Part shown: positions 13,177-26,607 of the stretch, one piece after another
Layout of the letters: each line of letters starts with the position of its first letter
Position numbering within the stretch: the stretch's first letter is position 1
Origin: Diphasiastrum complanatum
Lineage: Eukaryota; Streptophyta; Lycopodiopsida; Lycopodiales; Lycopodiaceae
Length of the DNA stretch: 64,000 bases
Assembly (NCBI GenBank): GCA_029204225.1
Contig: CM055096.1
Coordinates: forward strand, 627,001 to 691,000
Reading direction: 5' to 3'
Notes under the pieces: model-generated
Databases searched by the model: none
Seen by the model: the letters and a program-made list of their open reading frames with translations, nothing else
What the model was told of the DNA's origin: nothing
Translations under genes and position numbers: made by a program

Positions 13177-13823
13177 TGTGAAAAAATCAGATGAAAATGA
13201 CCTAATTATGCCCCTTGATCTTTAGCTAATTTGGAGAGCACATCTAGCTTCACTACAAATGTAGAAATCATGCATCAACTACACATAAAAGACGAAACCT
13301 CAATAATAGCTTGTCATAAACACTTAGATATGATAATTTACTATTCCAAAAACTAGTACTCACACGTGTGAATCCATATACATTAGAAAATCAACATTCT
13401 CACAAAAATTCACTATTCACCACCAAGATGCAAGAGTTGATGTAGAAACCAAAAGAGATATCTTCCATAAGACTGAATGAGAGAAGAATGACATAGATGA
13501 ATTTCTCCCACACTTGTATTCCTATTCATAATAGCCACTTGACCTATTTGGATCATCTTGCCAAAGCTTATCAACTTATGAAAGTTTCTAGAAACTCCTC
13601 CAAAAACCTAGACTAACTTGACTAGATTCAATGTATCTATTCTAACCAATTAGCGTAGGTTCAAATCTGACCTAATCCACCTATATACTTGCTAAAAATA
13701 GTAAGGATACTCTTTTTTTGAGTCCTTATTGACATAAAAAAATGTATCTCAAAGTTGTAAATTCACCTTGGCCTCTAAATTGCCAAATTAGACAACTTAT
13801 TAAGTAGTTGACAATTTTTCACA
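13177..13823 (-). mobile_element. LTR (647 bp) of a minus-strand copia-type element
   Basis: The minus-strand sequence starts TGTGAAAAATTGTC and ends TTTTTTCACA, giving TG..CA with a short inverted terminus, followed by a perfect primer site. It contains CACACGTGTG (13361-13370), shared with other LTRs in the window. It is similar to the remnant at 2525-3115. Confidence 0.75.
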
Positions 13824-14865
13824 TTCCGACCCTAATCTTTATCCCTATGCTTTGATGGTATGATTGCCTTGGTTTCTAATTATGTTGATGACTGAATTAT
13901 CACTGAAAATAATCAAGATATGATAGATATAATCAAGAAGAATATCATGAATCAATTTGAGATGGCGGATCTCAACTTGATGTACCATTGCCTTGGAGTG
14001 GAAGTGTGGCAAAAAGGACATGAGGTGGGACTAGCGCAGGTCAAGTATATCAAAGAGTTGGTGCACAAGTTCAGGATACAGGATTGCAAGCCAATGAAAA
14101 CTCCTATTGAAGTAGGTAAAAAGCTTTCCAAGATTGAAAAGTCACAGCCACTTGATATTATGTTGTATAGGAAACTAGTAGAAAGCTTGATTTACCTCAC
14201 CATAACTAGTCCAGATATATGCTATGTTGTTGGTATTGTATATCAATTTATGGCAGCACCTACTAAAATGCATTGAAAGACAACCAAGTGCATTTTGTGA
14301 TATGTCAAGGGCACTTCTAATTATGGCTTGGTGTACATGAAGCATGAAGGTTTACTTGAGATTTGTGGTTATGTGGAGCGGATTGGGGAGATGATTGTGA
14401 TGATCGCAGATCGACCACAAAGTATGTATTCCAATTTTGTGACAATTGTTTTTCCTGGTCTAGTAAGAAGCAAAGTACATTTGCTTTGTCCACAACAAAA
14501 GCAAGCATTGCATAGTGCCACTCAAGAGGCCATTTGGTTGAGACAAATCTTGGATCAAATGGACATGAAGCAGAAAAATCGCACAACTATACATAGCAAT
14601 AGTTAGAGTGACATTCAGCTGGCTAAGAATCCGATGTTCCATGCAAGAACCAAACACATCGAGATTCACTATCACTTTATGTAGAGAAATAAATGTTGTT
14701 CATTGTAGTACATATGAGCAACTAGCTGATATTTTCACTAAGCCACTCATTAGAGAAAAATTTGATAAGTTTAGATGAAAGCTTTATGTACTTAAAGTTT
14801 GTTAACTTTGATGCTATGAATATGAGTGAACGAAAAGTAGATTCTACTTTTAGGGAGAGAGTTAG
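13824..14865 (+). pseudogene. Copia RT/RNase H fragment, plus strand
   Basis: It begins inside the RT palm: the YVDD motif (13881-13892) is followed at once by a stop. The 13920-14276 frame carries the RT thumb and connection region (MADLNLMYHCLGVEVW, CKPMKTPIEVGKKLS). RNase H follows in shifting frames: DRRSTTKYVFQFC near 14410, then the FHARTKHIEIHYHF-like and ADIFTKPL-like regions to about 14760. A purine-rich AGGGAGAG at 14852-14859 precedes TTAGAATATTT, probably the start of a 3' LTR whose end I cannot place. At least three frame breaks make it non-functional. Gag, protease, integrase and the RT fingers are absent. Confidence 0.8.
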
Positions 14866-17464
14866 AATATTTACTTAGGCTACTCTCCTATTCCTAAAAG
14901 TCATTATCATTTGTATAACCTTTCCAATGAACTAGATGCTCTCGGCAACTATACGACTATTTATTAGTTTGAAAATACCACTTCAACGATGTGGCTACTA
15001 TCATCTCCAAAGATGAACATTTGCTCGAGGCCATTTTCATCTCTAGAGATAAATATTTCTTTGTCGTCATTTCTAAATATGACATGTCCATATATTCAAA
15101 TGAATTTTTTACTATATTAAATCTTATTTTACTTTTTAAAATTCATATCTTATTGTCAACGTACTGTTTATTACTATTTTTCTGTGATGCCTAAGCTTTA
15201 TCATTTTCATGTGGATTTTCTTGTGGAGTAGGGTCCACTTAGGACAAGGAATTTAAAAGAATCAAAATTATCAGCTTCTGAGATGATCCATTATAGAAAA
15301 GAAAAACTAAAGCATTTGGATTTATGGTCATTGGAAAACATGGTCTTTTAGGTTATTGTGAGAACTTGAAAACATATGGTAATGCATATTCAGTGCAAAG
15401 AATATATATATTTTTTAGAAAAAAATGGTTGGCAACAAAGGACATTACTGAGCTTTCATCAAGTGGAGACCACTGAAAAAGAAGGATTCATGCATTCAAC
15501 TAAGTGTCAACGTTACTATTTTTCTTTAATGTTGTCTAAATTTTTTTGATTTAGTACAATCACTAGTTATATCAAATATTTGTCTCCATTTCCTTAGAGT
15601 TTTAGCATTGTCCTACAATGAATAAAGTGTAAGGGCATACTAACTCTTGTGGTGGAGACATTTGTTGACCAACTTTTGCATGGGGCACTCGATAAGAATG
15701 TTTTTCTACTCCTAAATTTCTTTATTTTCTTCGGGTGTCGTCCATATACATCTTTGCCATGGCCTAAAAATAATTAGTTTCCTTTACTATTTACTTCTCT
15801 TGGATGTCCCAACAAAAACCTATAGATTTTAATCTTTGATGTTCTTTTTTAGAACCTCTTGCCCATGCATAAAATATGGCATGCATCAACCTGATAAATG
15901 AATGTCATATGCTACTTATCCTGGGCCCACCCATGTCCAATATTCATTGATATTGATAACTCATGGATTTTTTGACAAGCCTTCGTTGGCACATAAGTTT
16001 TCATCTTAGAAATTTTCCTCACGTCTTTGTTATTTCCAAAAGACTTCAATGCTAAACTTTTTGGTCATTATGTGCCCACAAAATGAGTAAAGATTTGCAC
16101 TTTGGACAGATATGACAAAGAGTCTTGATGGACTCGTCAAGCAAGACTGATTTTTAAGGTTATCAATCTGAGGAAAAGAATATAAAAAGTGTTGATGACT
16201 TCTCTATTTGTAATAAACTTTTGTTCAAGGAGAAAATTTGCATGCCCAATGTGAATGCAATTGAAAAAAAATTCTTTATGTAGGATTCAGTAATACATTG
16301 CATGAAGACAAAAACATAAGGCTTAAGAAAACAAAATGAATGTTTACAATGTATTAAAAGCTTTGTTAAGGTATGACAGCATAATGATGATATGAACATG
16401 CATGTAGTAGCACGCATAACTTCACATGTAGTGATACGAGAGTACATCCTCTCACATTATGAACATTGATTAAATAAATAAAGTAGATAAGCTCAGATAT
16501 TCAATATTTTCCCTTGTCTTCTTTCCAAATTTTCACTCCTTGATTCAGACTCTCGAATTCGTCTCAAATCTCAGAATTATGATTGAAATTTCTTGATCAA
16601 AAGTTCAAGTATTCATGATCTTATACAAATAAGCTTTGTATACTCCACAGAGTACCAGTGCTTATGTTCTTGCATTTAGTAAGCTCACAAAGGCAAAGTG
16701 ATGTCGCATCCTTTGAGCTCATAACTTTTGTGTTAACATGTGCTTTCCATTTCCTGCCATACGTGTCATACGCTATTAGGTCTCACAAGTGGAAGAGTCT
16801 AAATATAGCCTCAAAAAAACATGGAGAGACTAGCTTGGACCATGCATTGAGGGCATTGTCTCCAGAAAAACCAACTGGCTCTGCAATAGCTAAAAGGAAT
16901 GATGATACAACTATAGCATATTAGTGTACCATACAAGAGATAAGGGAGGTCAAGAACTTGTGATGTGTGAGGGTAAAATCAGCAAGATTCTAAGAAGGAA
17001 ATATAATGTGGAGCGAATATTGAAACCCAATGGCAAAAGCATGATACAACCTTTTTATGGTTCAACTATATTCAAAGACGAGCGACCTCAAGCTAGTTTT
17101 GTTACCAGGGTTCGACAATATGGTAAAATATCATCACAAACTTTGGCATGCGCTATACATCAATTGCCATATCTAACTTTGTAAAAATAATAATGCCTCC
17201 AAATAAGAGACACGTGATTATTCCAGAATACACACTTACAATCGAATACTCACAACTTTCTAGTGTCAAGACAACCAATGGCAGGGTTCCATAAAGGAAC
17301 TGCAAGTGTGAAAGCTTGCCATTTAATGTTTTTACTACAAATCCAACTCATAAATAGCTTAGAACACAAAGGCTCATTTCATGAACAAGTACAGGGGATC
17401 AACACAGTGTGCTGCTTAGTTTGATATTGCATGTACTGTGTCATATTTGTAGGACTATGAGATA
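14866..17464. other. No recognisable gene; possible decayed 3' LTR at left and 3'UTR of the EH gene at right
   Basis: AT-rich, with only short open frames (for example 16658-17184 plus) and no domain I recognise. The last few hundred bases should include the 3' untranslated region of the minus-strand EH gene that stops at 17465. No firm polyadenylation site was assigned. Confidence 0.5.
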
Positions 17465-20400
17465 CTAGTTTAACGAGCTCCATCTGCTTGAAGCTTTTGG
17501 ATTCTCTCCATTAAACCCAAAGGGGCCTGTGCTGGTAAACAGATCGGAATCATCGAAGGATCCAAGGGCTCGAGCACGGTTTCCCCCAAAGCTGGTAATA
17601 GAATCAAACCGGACATGGCTACTTTGTCGAGCATCATCAGCAACAGACATTAAGCCAGAACTCTTGGTAGGTGACGCAATCGAGAACAGTGGAGCCTCAG
17701 GGACCGAGGTCGCTGTGTTGAATAGATTGCCTGCTGGGATTTCCTCTTTCTTGGAGGAAAAGTCAGCAAAAAGGTCGATTTCTCCTTTTGATAATCCATT
17801 ATCAGTTGAAGAACTTGATATCTGCCAGGCATAGCGATATTTTAGACTCTTTTTCTTTGTTTAATTCATGGAAGCTCCCATTGAAGCATTCAATAAACCA
17901 ATTTCAGATGACATATACCTGAGTACTTGGAGGATCGACTGTTGGTCGCAAAGACGTTTGTACATCAGATGCATGGTAATGCAAGGCTTCATTGCTGGGA
18001 ATTGCCCAACTGTGCATTGCATCATTGGGTGTGTCTTCAAAGAGGCTGTGACCAAAATAAAATAGCATGTCAGATTGATATAGAAAATTGTTGCAACAAT
18101 AGAAGCAGCAACTATTCAGCTACTAAAATCTATTGCTGTGACTCGTTTAAACTTTGGTAGTTGAGGTTTATGAAGACTGTGAATTATGTATCTGAATAAC
18201 TTCATGCGCTTTCAGATCAATAACATCATGTAACGCCAAAGTGGGATCTGGAAGACTACAAAAGCTAGAATACAATCTAACTAGATCTTTAACTGTTCAG
18301 AGTAGTGCATGCGCATGCTTTTGAAGCACACATTACGAATTAAGACATTAAAGCATCAACAGATTACATGCGTGTATGACGACATCTGGAGAACTTAGGT
18401 TTACCATTCGGTTAGTTCTAGTCTCAAGCTTTGTTTGTGAATTAGTTTCTCCTTATGTTTTATGGAGATATTTAGTGCTACAACTTCTTTGGATTCACTT
18501 TATTTCGGCTTATGTACCATTTTTAGTACAACAACGTAAGTAAAACTTCTCCCTTTACTTCTTGTAGTGGACTAATTATTCTCTTAGACAATGAAAGCTG
18601 GAGAAGATCTAGTAGCAGAATAGAGCATTGACTTACACCAGAGAGGGTTACAATAACAATAGCTGCTAGAAGGAAGAGAGGCTGGTTAACCTGTGGTTGT
18701 CACTTAGGCCAGTTGTCATACTATCAGAGATGTTTGTTTTTGCAGTCTGACTTGAATCAGATCTTGGAGTTTCAGCATCACCTCTTACTGGTAAAGCATC
18801 ACTCTCTACGGTTGGAAACTCAGCTCTTGGTTTTGATGCTGGAGACTCATCAGTTGCAGCACTATGTTGCAGGTTAGACTCATGAGAGGAGGCAGATTTA
18901 TCAACATTTAGACCATTTTCACTTGGATTTACAGCTTTGGCTTTTGAGTTGTGAACCGAGCTATCATCTGTTTCATCGGTCATGCCTGCGATAGGTATGA
19001 ATCCTGCATTTGAGAGAAGCATTAGAAATAGATGTACGAAATAGAGAAGTTAGCCTGTTTTATCAAATCAAGAACCTGGTAGTGAACAGGGAGTTACAAG
19101 CCAAGAAGTTACAACATATATTTACATGTGAGATTGGAATATATTCCATATTCCAAGTTACAGATTTAATATGAGAAATCAGTGATGTCATAAGGGTAAG
19201 CTTAGAAAAAACCTATATGCAACAAAAGAACTAAAGGGTCCATATTAAAACAATGATATAGAATTCCAAAAACAAAAAATCTTAGCCAGCCAGCACTACT
19301 TATGTGTCATCAATACCCAAGCAAAAGTTGCTATCAAAGAATCTGACTTCTTTTGGGTAGACCGAGTGCTGACTGAGAAGCAAACGACAATCGACAAGGA
19401 AAAACTTAAAATTATAAGCTTCCCACATTTGAGTTCTATAATTAATCATCTTAAACACACCCATTGAATTACAAGAGACACCGATAAGACTCCTATATAG
19501 TTTAGCGTTTTTCATAACTTTTTAAAATGAGTAACCTTTACGGAGTGGGAAAATCACTCCGTATTTAATAGAATCAAAAATAATAAAAGAAATATGAGGC
19601 ATGTGAATTATGTTAACAGTAGTGTATTCTAGCCACAAGCTTGTATCAAGAATATCAACCAATAAACCTGAATAGCCTAGTTTATCAAAAGGTCCTAAAA
19701 TTGCACTTATCACCATGAGTGAAATTGAGTACACGTGTATCTTTTGGATAGATTCCTCCACCAACAAATGTTTGGGTTTTTGTATTACCAAAATCAGAAA
19801 GATCAGGAACAGAGGGTCCAGTATATCTTTTTACATGGGTCAGTTTATGCAATAAGATGGGATAAGTACCATAAGAAACTAATTTTTGCATAAGTTTGAT
19901 ATCATAGGAGAAAAGATACAAGGTTTGCCAGATGAATAGCACAATAAGTACCCATGGGTTAGAGAATCCTCAGGAGAAATATGCAAATCATCTAAGAGGA
20001 AGTGCAAACAAGAACAAATACCATCAACTTCAACAATTTCAGTTATAACTTAAAAAATTTCTTCTTTGAATTACCATCTTGATTTTTTAAGCCAACAAAA
20101 CTCAAAATACAAAGTGCTCTTTTTACCTTTCAAAGCTTTGCATTGAGTATCCTTTAGTTTATTGCTAAAAACATCTCGAATTACCTTATCAATACAAAAC
20201 TTCAACTCAAATTACCTTATCAATAAAAAAAATTCAAATCTCTTCGAAATTAATTTGTGTATAGTGTCATGAAGTCATACGTTTGAAGAAGCATAGGTTG
20301 AGTTTGTTCTCCGTTTGTACAATAAGTCTCAAAAAAAAAACCTTGATTACTTCTATAATACCAACCTTAGTTGCCCGTTCCGGAACGGAATGCGTTCTGG

Positions 20401-21073
20401 AACGCATTCCAGAATGCGTTCCGTTTTGGAACGAGACCCTCAAAAAAGAAAATATACGTTTTTATACAAAGGAAAAAAACACCATATCCTGAGCTCTCAA
20501 CCTTAGAATTCAGAATGATCTAAAGTTCTAAACCATATGAAGAATCTAGCTCATTCTCTACCTGAGTACATCTAGCTTTGAGTCAGATTAATTTGGTTCT
20601 AGTTTAACTATCTACCAATGGAATAATTATCTCTATTTCTACCATAGTTGCAGCGCGATTCTGAATCGCGATCCCAATTCGCGATTTGAGATTTTCCCAG
20701 AATCGTGTAGAATCGATTTTTATTTTTTTTTGAAATTGTTTTAGGCAATATGGGTATCAGATGAAAGCTCTGATCGAGGGGATTATGATTGTGTAGTTTG
20801 CCGACTGTTTCAGGTGCAGGATGGTCCCTTTTAGGTGTATTAACTCCTAGGTTTACAACTTTACGCTATAGCTGCATCCCATATTAAAAAAAAAAAGAGA
20901 ACACATTGGGGCATTCCCAATGAACATAGCAGGAATCTCCCTTTCTCTGATTCTCCCTCTCTCTATCTCTCTCTCTGATCACAACAAACGGAACTAAACC
21001 CATGCTGAACAAAAACCCAGCTGAATCATTCCGAACTTTAGCCTTAAATGAAACAATTTTTGACAAAACAACC

Positions 21074-21142
<69 letters not shown>

Positions 21143-24100
21143 ATAAATCATAAACCATAAAACCGAAGTTACCGAACTAAAACCACAAAGAACAATACTG
21201 AATCACGACAATGTTGTGAATAGGATCATCATAATATATAATATCGGGCCACATGGCACCAAAAAGGGGTACAATGATGTTCCATGAACATAATGAAAAC
21301 TATACAACTAAGGCTCGTCAGAGTCATGGTAGGATAAATCATCCGAATCTGTGCCTAACTGCAGGTCCCATGGGTCCGTAGATGAATCGGAACTGGAGGG
21401 AGCCATATGCCGTGGTGTGGCCCTGGCTCTGCTGCGCCTACAATTACCAAATATCGAAAATTGGTCGTTTCGCTCTCCACGAAGCTCAGACCCACCCGGC
21501 ACCGTGCACACCACCTCTGTATCGCCGAGTAGATGCCTGCCAACTATTCACTTGCGAAGATCGGACGCCCACAGCTCTCAGAAAAAAAATTTGCCTCCTC
21601 CACTGCTGGCGCGGTTCTGTCCGCGAGGAGGAGGCCCGAAATCAGGTAATTTGTTTTTTTTTCATACGATTCCGAAGCACGATTCGCTGTAGCGAATCGC
21701 GAATCGCGAAGCCAGCGATTGCGATTCGCTGCATCTATGACTTCTACAAAGAAATCAATATTCAATTCTACAAGCCGATGCACGATGGTCAATGGCACCG
21801 CAACACTTGTTTAATTTTGTCTTTTACATGTGTCTGATCAGTAGCTCATGATCCAACATAGATTGGAATGATCCCGAAGAACTTTCATATTGCATGCATC
21901 CCATTTCTGAAATTTATATTGCATGCATCCCATTTCTGGGTGGAAGAGCTACGTCTGCCATCAGCAGAAGTCGTGGGCTGCTACAAATTCCTTTAATCTG
22001 GAAACTAAGGTTTAGGTGCCCGTTCTGTCAGCCATCAGCAGAAATTGTGGGCTGCTACAAACCAGGATGGCTGCTACACATGTTTGTGGCTTCTGCTGCT
22101 ACATTAACTCGTTCCGACCAGGAACGTTCTGGAACGGACGGAACATTCAGAACGGAACGTTCCGACCCATCTGGTCCGAACGGGCTTCTAAGATACCAAC
22201 AGAGTCATCAATCAAGATCCAACTACAATTTACAAGAACATTTGCATCATTAAATAAGTTTATGATGTATATTATGAATTCTTTGACCTTTTTTGTTGCA
22301 CGTATATTTTTTCTGAGCTTTACCTAATGACATCACTGAGTTCTCAAATCAAATTTGTGCCCTGGACGCGGACGCACGTCCCCGTCCGGAAACGTCCCCC
22401 ATTTTCAAATATTTTTTTTCAAAAAAAAAAAAATACAGGCACTTGCCCACGCTGTCCCACATCCCCAAAGCGAAATAAAAGCAATTTATGGCCCCTGCCC
22501 CCCCCCCCCCCCCCCCCCCCCGTTGGAATTAATTATCATAGGGTGTCTGGCACCCACCTGCCCCCTCTTGTTTAAAAGTAGGAAAACAGTACCCAAAAAA
22601 ATTTGCAATAGACCTAACCACTGCCCCCATGCCTCCATGTCTGAAATCTACAGAATCGGACACGAAAGAGCAACAATTTATATTTTTTGAGTCTCCAAAA
22701 CTCTGTCTCGTGCCCTCGCTATCTCTCTCTCCCTGACGAATCTAAATTTTATAAGTATATAAATACAGGTAAACGATGCGCTCCCCGGATGAACCTCAAC
22801 AACTTACTAAATTACTTATGCTCCACAGTGTCATTCAACACAGGGAAGTTCAAGACCTACATAGTACCATGGCCTATGTGATGAGATAGGTTTAGGGTTT
22901 TGGGAGGTACCGTCACATGGGCAACTAATCGGAGCAGGTCCTGGAAGGTGTCCGCCGACACAACGGATGGAAGCAAGAAGCAGAATTTCACGAGAGCCAG
23001 CGAGAGATAATGGCGTGACTACCGGAGCTGCAGCCACGTGCCTGCGACTCTCGTACCTGCTCCCCCCTACCCCAGCTGGCGAGGGCGAGGAAACGCAGCG
23101 GATTGGAATTAACTTCACCGCAGAACAGCTGGCCATGGTCCGGGAAAGGGTCCCTCGTCGTCGGGCCAGCCAGTAGGTCTTCTGGTTCCCTGTAGTGAAT
23201 GGCACAGTTCTGATGACCATTCACTCTTCTAGTGACCAATCACTCCCTGTAGTGAGTGGCACGGTTCTGATGACCATTCACTCTTCTGGTGACCATTCAC
23301 TCCCTGTAGTGAATGGCAAGGTTCTGATGACCATTCACCACTGTTAGCAGCAGTTTCGTTGCAGTTGTTTTCATCAAGCTACGGAATTGAGGACGCACAC
23401 CACACAAGCACCTCAAAACGCGCTAAAATGTTGGCATTTTGTTTGGTTTGGAGTTTAGGGTTTGGGGAACAAACAACCAGAAGGAGGATAAAGATACTGT
23501 TGAGCAAGATTCTGATGATGATGAGGAGTACAAGCCTTCAGTTAGCCAGGATGAAAGTTCGAGCTCTTCCATAAGTTTGAAGTGTGACAGAATTATTGAA
23601 GTTGCTTGGTATATGACAGGGACGGTGTGAGTGAAAGTCAGTTAAAGCATGTTTTGCAATAAGAACATAGTTTGAAAGGAAGTTTTATGGGCTTCACTAC
23701 CCATTTCCTGAACTCAAACACCCAAGGAAGTAGCATATATCAGGGAATGATCAATACCCTTTTATCTGGATATCTGGCCAAGAAGCTATGCAAGAAAGCA
23801 ATGGTCAAAAATGTCCTTCCAATGCATGGAGATGATAGGAGTAGTTCTGACACCAGTATGTGTTCCCAGATTTTATCACATCATCAATTGCTCCGTCTTC
23901 GACTCCACGTCAAACGTTTTTGGTGGGCCTCCAGAGACAGCACCCACTGGTTTCTGATCCACTGATCAAAAACCAGCTGGTGTTTTCTCTGAAGGCTCAC
24001 CAAAAACGTTTGACGTGGAGTCGAAGACAGAGCAATTAATGGTGTGGTACACTTGAGCCCGCGCAGAGAAATTGAGCGAACGAAAGCAAACGACAGAGCA

Positions 24101-26175
24101 AGAGTTTACCTGTAGCTGAGCCTCTGCTCCTCTAGCCTGCTGCGGATACCAGTGTCGCTGCTGAGGAGGCGAATGTACGAGAACCAGTCCGCACGCAGCT
24201 CTGCATCGTCATACTACCTCTCGCTCTAAAACAGCGGATGCGATATGTGGGCCACACTGTGAATGGGCCGGTGAAACTTATCCCATCGTCGCTGCCACAA
24301 CCGCCTGATAGGCTCCAACCTGTGGACCATACCATGTGGAGGCAACAATTACATACCATCATGTTGCGGCAGCAAGATGAAACAGAGTGCGAAATGGAAG
24401 AAAGGATGGTGAAACTGAAAAAAGTTATACCTGGAAGGGTCCAGCTCAGAACCCTGGAGAGACTCGCCTATGCGGTCCATGAACTCGTAAATGAGGCCCA
24501 TCGTGCACCCCTCGTGATCAACGAGCCTCAGAACAGAGTAGATGGGGTGCATGACGTCCATCAGCTGCTGCATATCCACCCAAAAAGGCTCCATGAAGAG
24601 GATGTCGTGGAAGGCGAAGCCCTCTAGGGTCGTGGACAGGTCCATGGCGGTGAACTCTGTAGAAGTAGCCATGTGCCGCAAATCACCCTTGAGCTTGTGT
24701 ACTCGCTCAAGCATGATGAACTGGTAGGCGAAGCGGGTGCGAGCGGGCTTCTTCAAGTCGAGCCTGCATTGACAAACGGAATGAGAGGCACACATGAAAC
24801 GAGCCAAAAAAAAGAAGCATCTTGAATGAGCCAAAAAATAAGTACCATCTTACTTGCTGAATGTGTGGAAAAGGGCAGTCATGCGGCGCTTGCGTGTGAC
24901 GAATCCACAACCGCAAGTGCCCTCGTGAGAATCTCACTGACCCAAGGCAGGCGCCCGATGGAATGCAGGAGGAGGTCCAGTGAGTGTGCGGCACATGGAG
25001 TCCACACAATGGAGGGGTACTCTGCCATAAGAAGCTCCCCCATACCGCGGCAGTTGGACGCATTGTCCGTCACAACCTTTCGCGATACGTTCACACGATC
25101 AGTTCACAGCTTGGAAACACATTGCAATCAATCGAAAACTACGCAAAACTTTTGTATCAACATTAAGCAGTAAATGACCAAGCAACTAATGAAAGAAAAT
25201 TGTACCTGGACAACGCGCTGTGGCTCGACCTCCTCTATCCCTGCGCGGATGATGCCATAAATGTACTCGGCCGAATGCACTCCCTGCCTCGAAGGCGTCG
25301 ATGCTGCGCAGGAACATGGAACCGTAACAACTAGAAACAATCACGTTGATGAGTGGACGTCTACGACGATCAATCCACCCACCCATTAGCCATGATGGAA
25401 CAGCAGTATCTATCCCAAGCCTCCTGCAGTGCGGCCAGTCTCTCTTTGACTGATGCAACCCGCTCCTGGAGCAAGGGGCCGCGTAGTGCGTCGGCTGTGG
25501 GTGGTGTGTAGCCGGGCCCGCAGACTGCAACTTTTGAGATAGCCTCTCGAAAGATGCGGGATGATGCCATGATAAAGGGGAGGTTCAGGTCATAGAACAT
25601 CTGTGCTATGGTCCTGGTGGCCTCTCTGTGTTGCCCCTCTCTGAAAGATCCCGGCATGGACATCTGTTCGGTGCCTCGGGATGTGAATGGCTGGGAGGAT
25701 GTGGATGGACGATGCGGATCTAGAGGTGGTGGCATAGGTGTAGGTGCGGAAGCGGAGGATGTGGACGGGCCGTGCAGATCTGACGGTGATGGCATAGGCG
25801 TAGGTGCAGCAGTGGAGGCTGTGGATCCATGGGGAGTACTGGCGGAGGGGGTACGGGTGGCTGTGGCGGAGGCGGTGGCGGGTGCGGGGGCGGTGGCGCT
25901 GGGTGTAGCAGTGGCAGGGTCGGTGGCAGTGGGTGCACCAATGGAAACAAAGTCCGCGGCATCTGTGGACGGCTCGTCGGGCTCAACACCTGGCTCAGCA
26001 TATGCCTCGAGAATGCGAGCCCTCTCCAGAGAGGGGATGACAAACGCCGATCCCGTAGCGTCCCCCCTGTGGGTCGGACTCACAATCCCCCCAAATGTGA
26101 ATTGCTTTCGACAAAAAGGGCAACGCCACTTTTTGTCGGGCATCAACTCCACCTCATCCCAAATGAGACGAGCGA

Positions 26176-26271
<96 letters not shown>

Positions 26272-26493
26272 AGCATGCAAATCTAATATCTCTCTCTCTC
26301 TCTTCTCCTAGACCCCAAACCCAAGCACCCTAAACCCTAAACCCTAAACTCACACACACACACACCATGTCTCGTACACGCGCGTGCGCACACAAATCCT
26401 CTCTCTCTCTGTCTCTCTCACTCTCTGTCTCTTCCTCTCTCTCTCACACACAAATCACCACACAAACACATCTGTGCATACACGAATCAACCA

Positions 26494-26537
<44 letters not shown>

Positions 26538-26572
26538 CTCATCACACACACATACACACACACACCATAACC

Positions 26573-26607
<35 letters not shown>

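Larger units (their letters stand above)
20635..21747. mobile_element. Non-autonomous hAT-like element B nested in A, 8-bp TSD
   Basis: The element spans 20643-21739. Flanks ATTTCTAC (20635-20642) and ACTTCTAC (21740-21747) match at 7 of 8 bases. The terminal inverted repeat is CATAG(T/A)TGCAGCG. Subterminal arrays use a GATTC/GAATC core: GCGATTCTGAATCGC at left, CGATTCGCTGTAGCGAATCG at right (about 20653-20722 and 21664-21732). Short T-rich runs sit inside each array. It contains a (CT)30 tract and short minus-strand frames (for example 21308-21514) without a recognised domain, so mobilisation would need a transposase elsewhere. Confidence 0.8.
20358..22200. mobile_element. Non-autonomous hAT-like element A with 8-bp TSD
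   Basis: The element spans 20366-22192. A perfect 8-bp duplication ATACCAAC flanks it (20358-20365 and 22193-22200), the size typical of hAT insertions. The terminal inverted repeat is CTTAG(T/A)(T/A)GCCCGTTC. Just inside both ends lie arrays of GTTCC/GGAAC units (20374-20441 and 22114-22185), including the palindrome GTTCCGGAAC. No transposase is encoded. Element B is nested inside. A duplicated unit of about 74 bp (CATCAGCAGAA..GGGCTGCTACAAA) occurs near 21957-22066. Confidence 0.85.

Noticed and set aside
19300-19990. Endogenous viral fragment in the intron repeat
   Set aside because: The protein-like segments do not match any viral family I can recognise; left as unknown.
25370-26268. 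Long Arg-Glu, Cys-Val or Ser-Leu runs in open frames at this and other CT/CA tracts
   Set aside because: Translation artefacts of dinucleotide repeats; the real hAT start is the Met just inside the tract.
26328-26348. CCCTAAA repeat as a telomere or chromosome end
   Set aside because: Only three units inside a microsatellite-rich transposon region.
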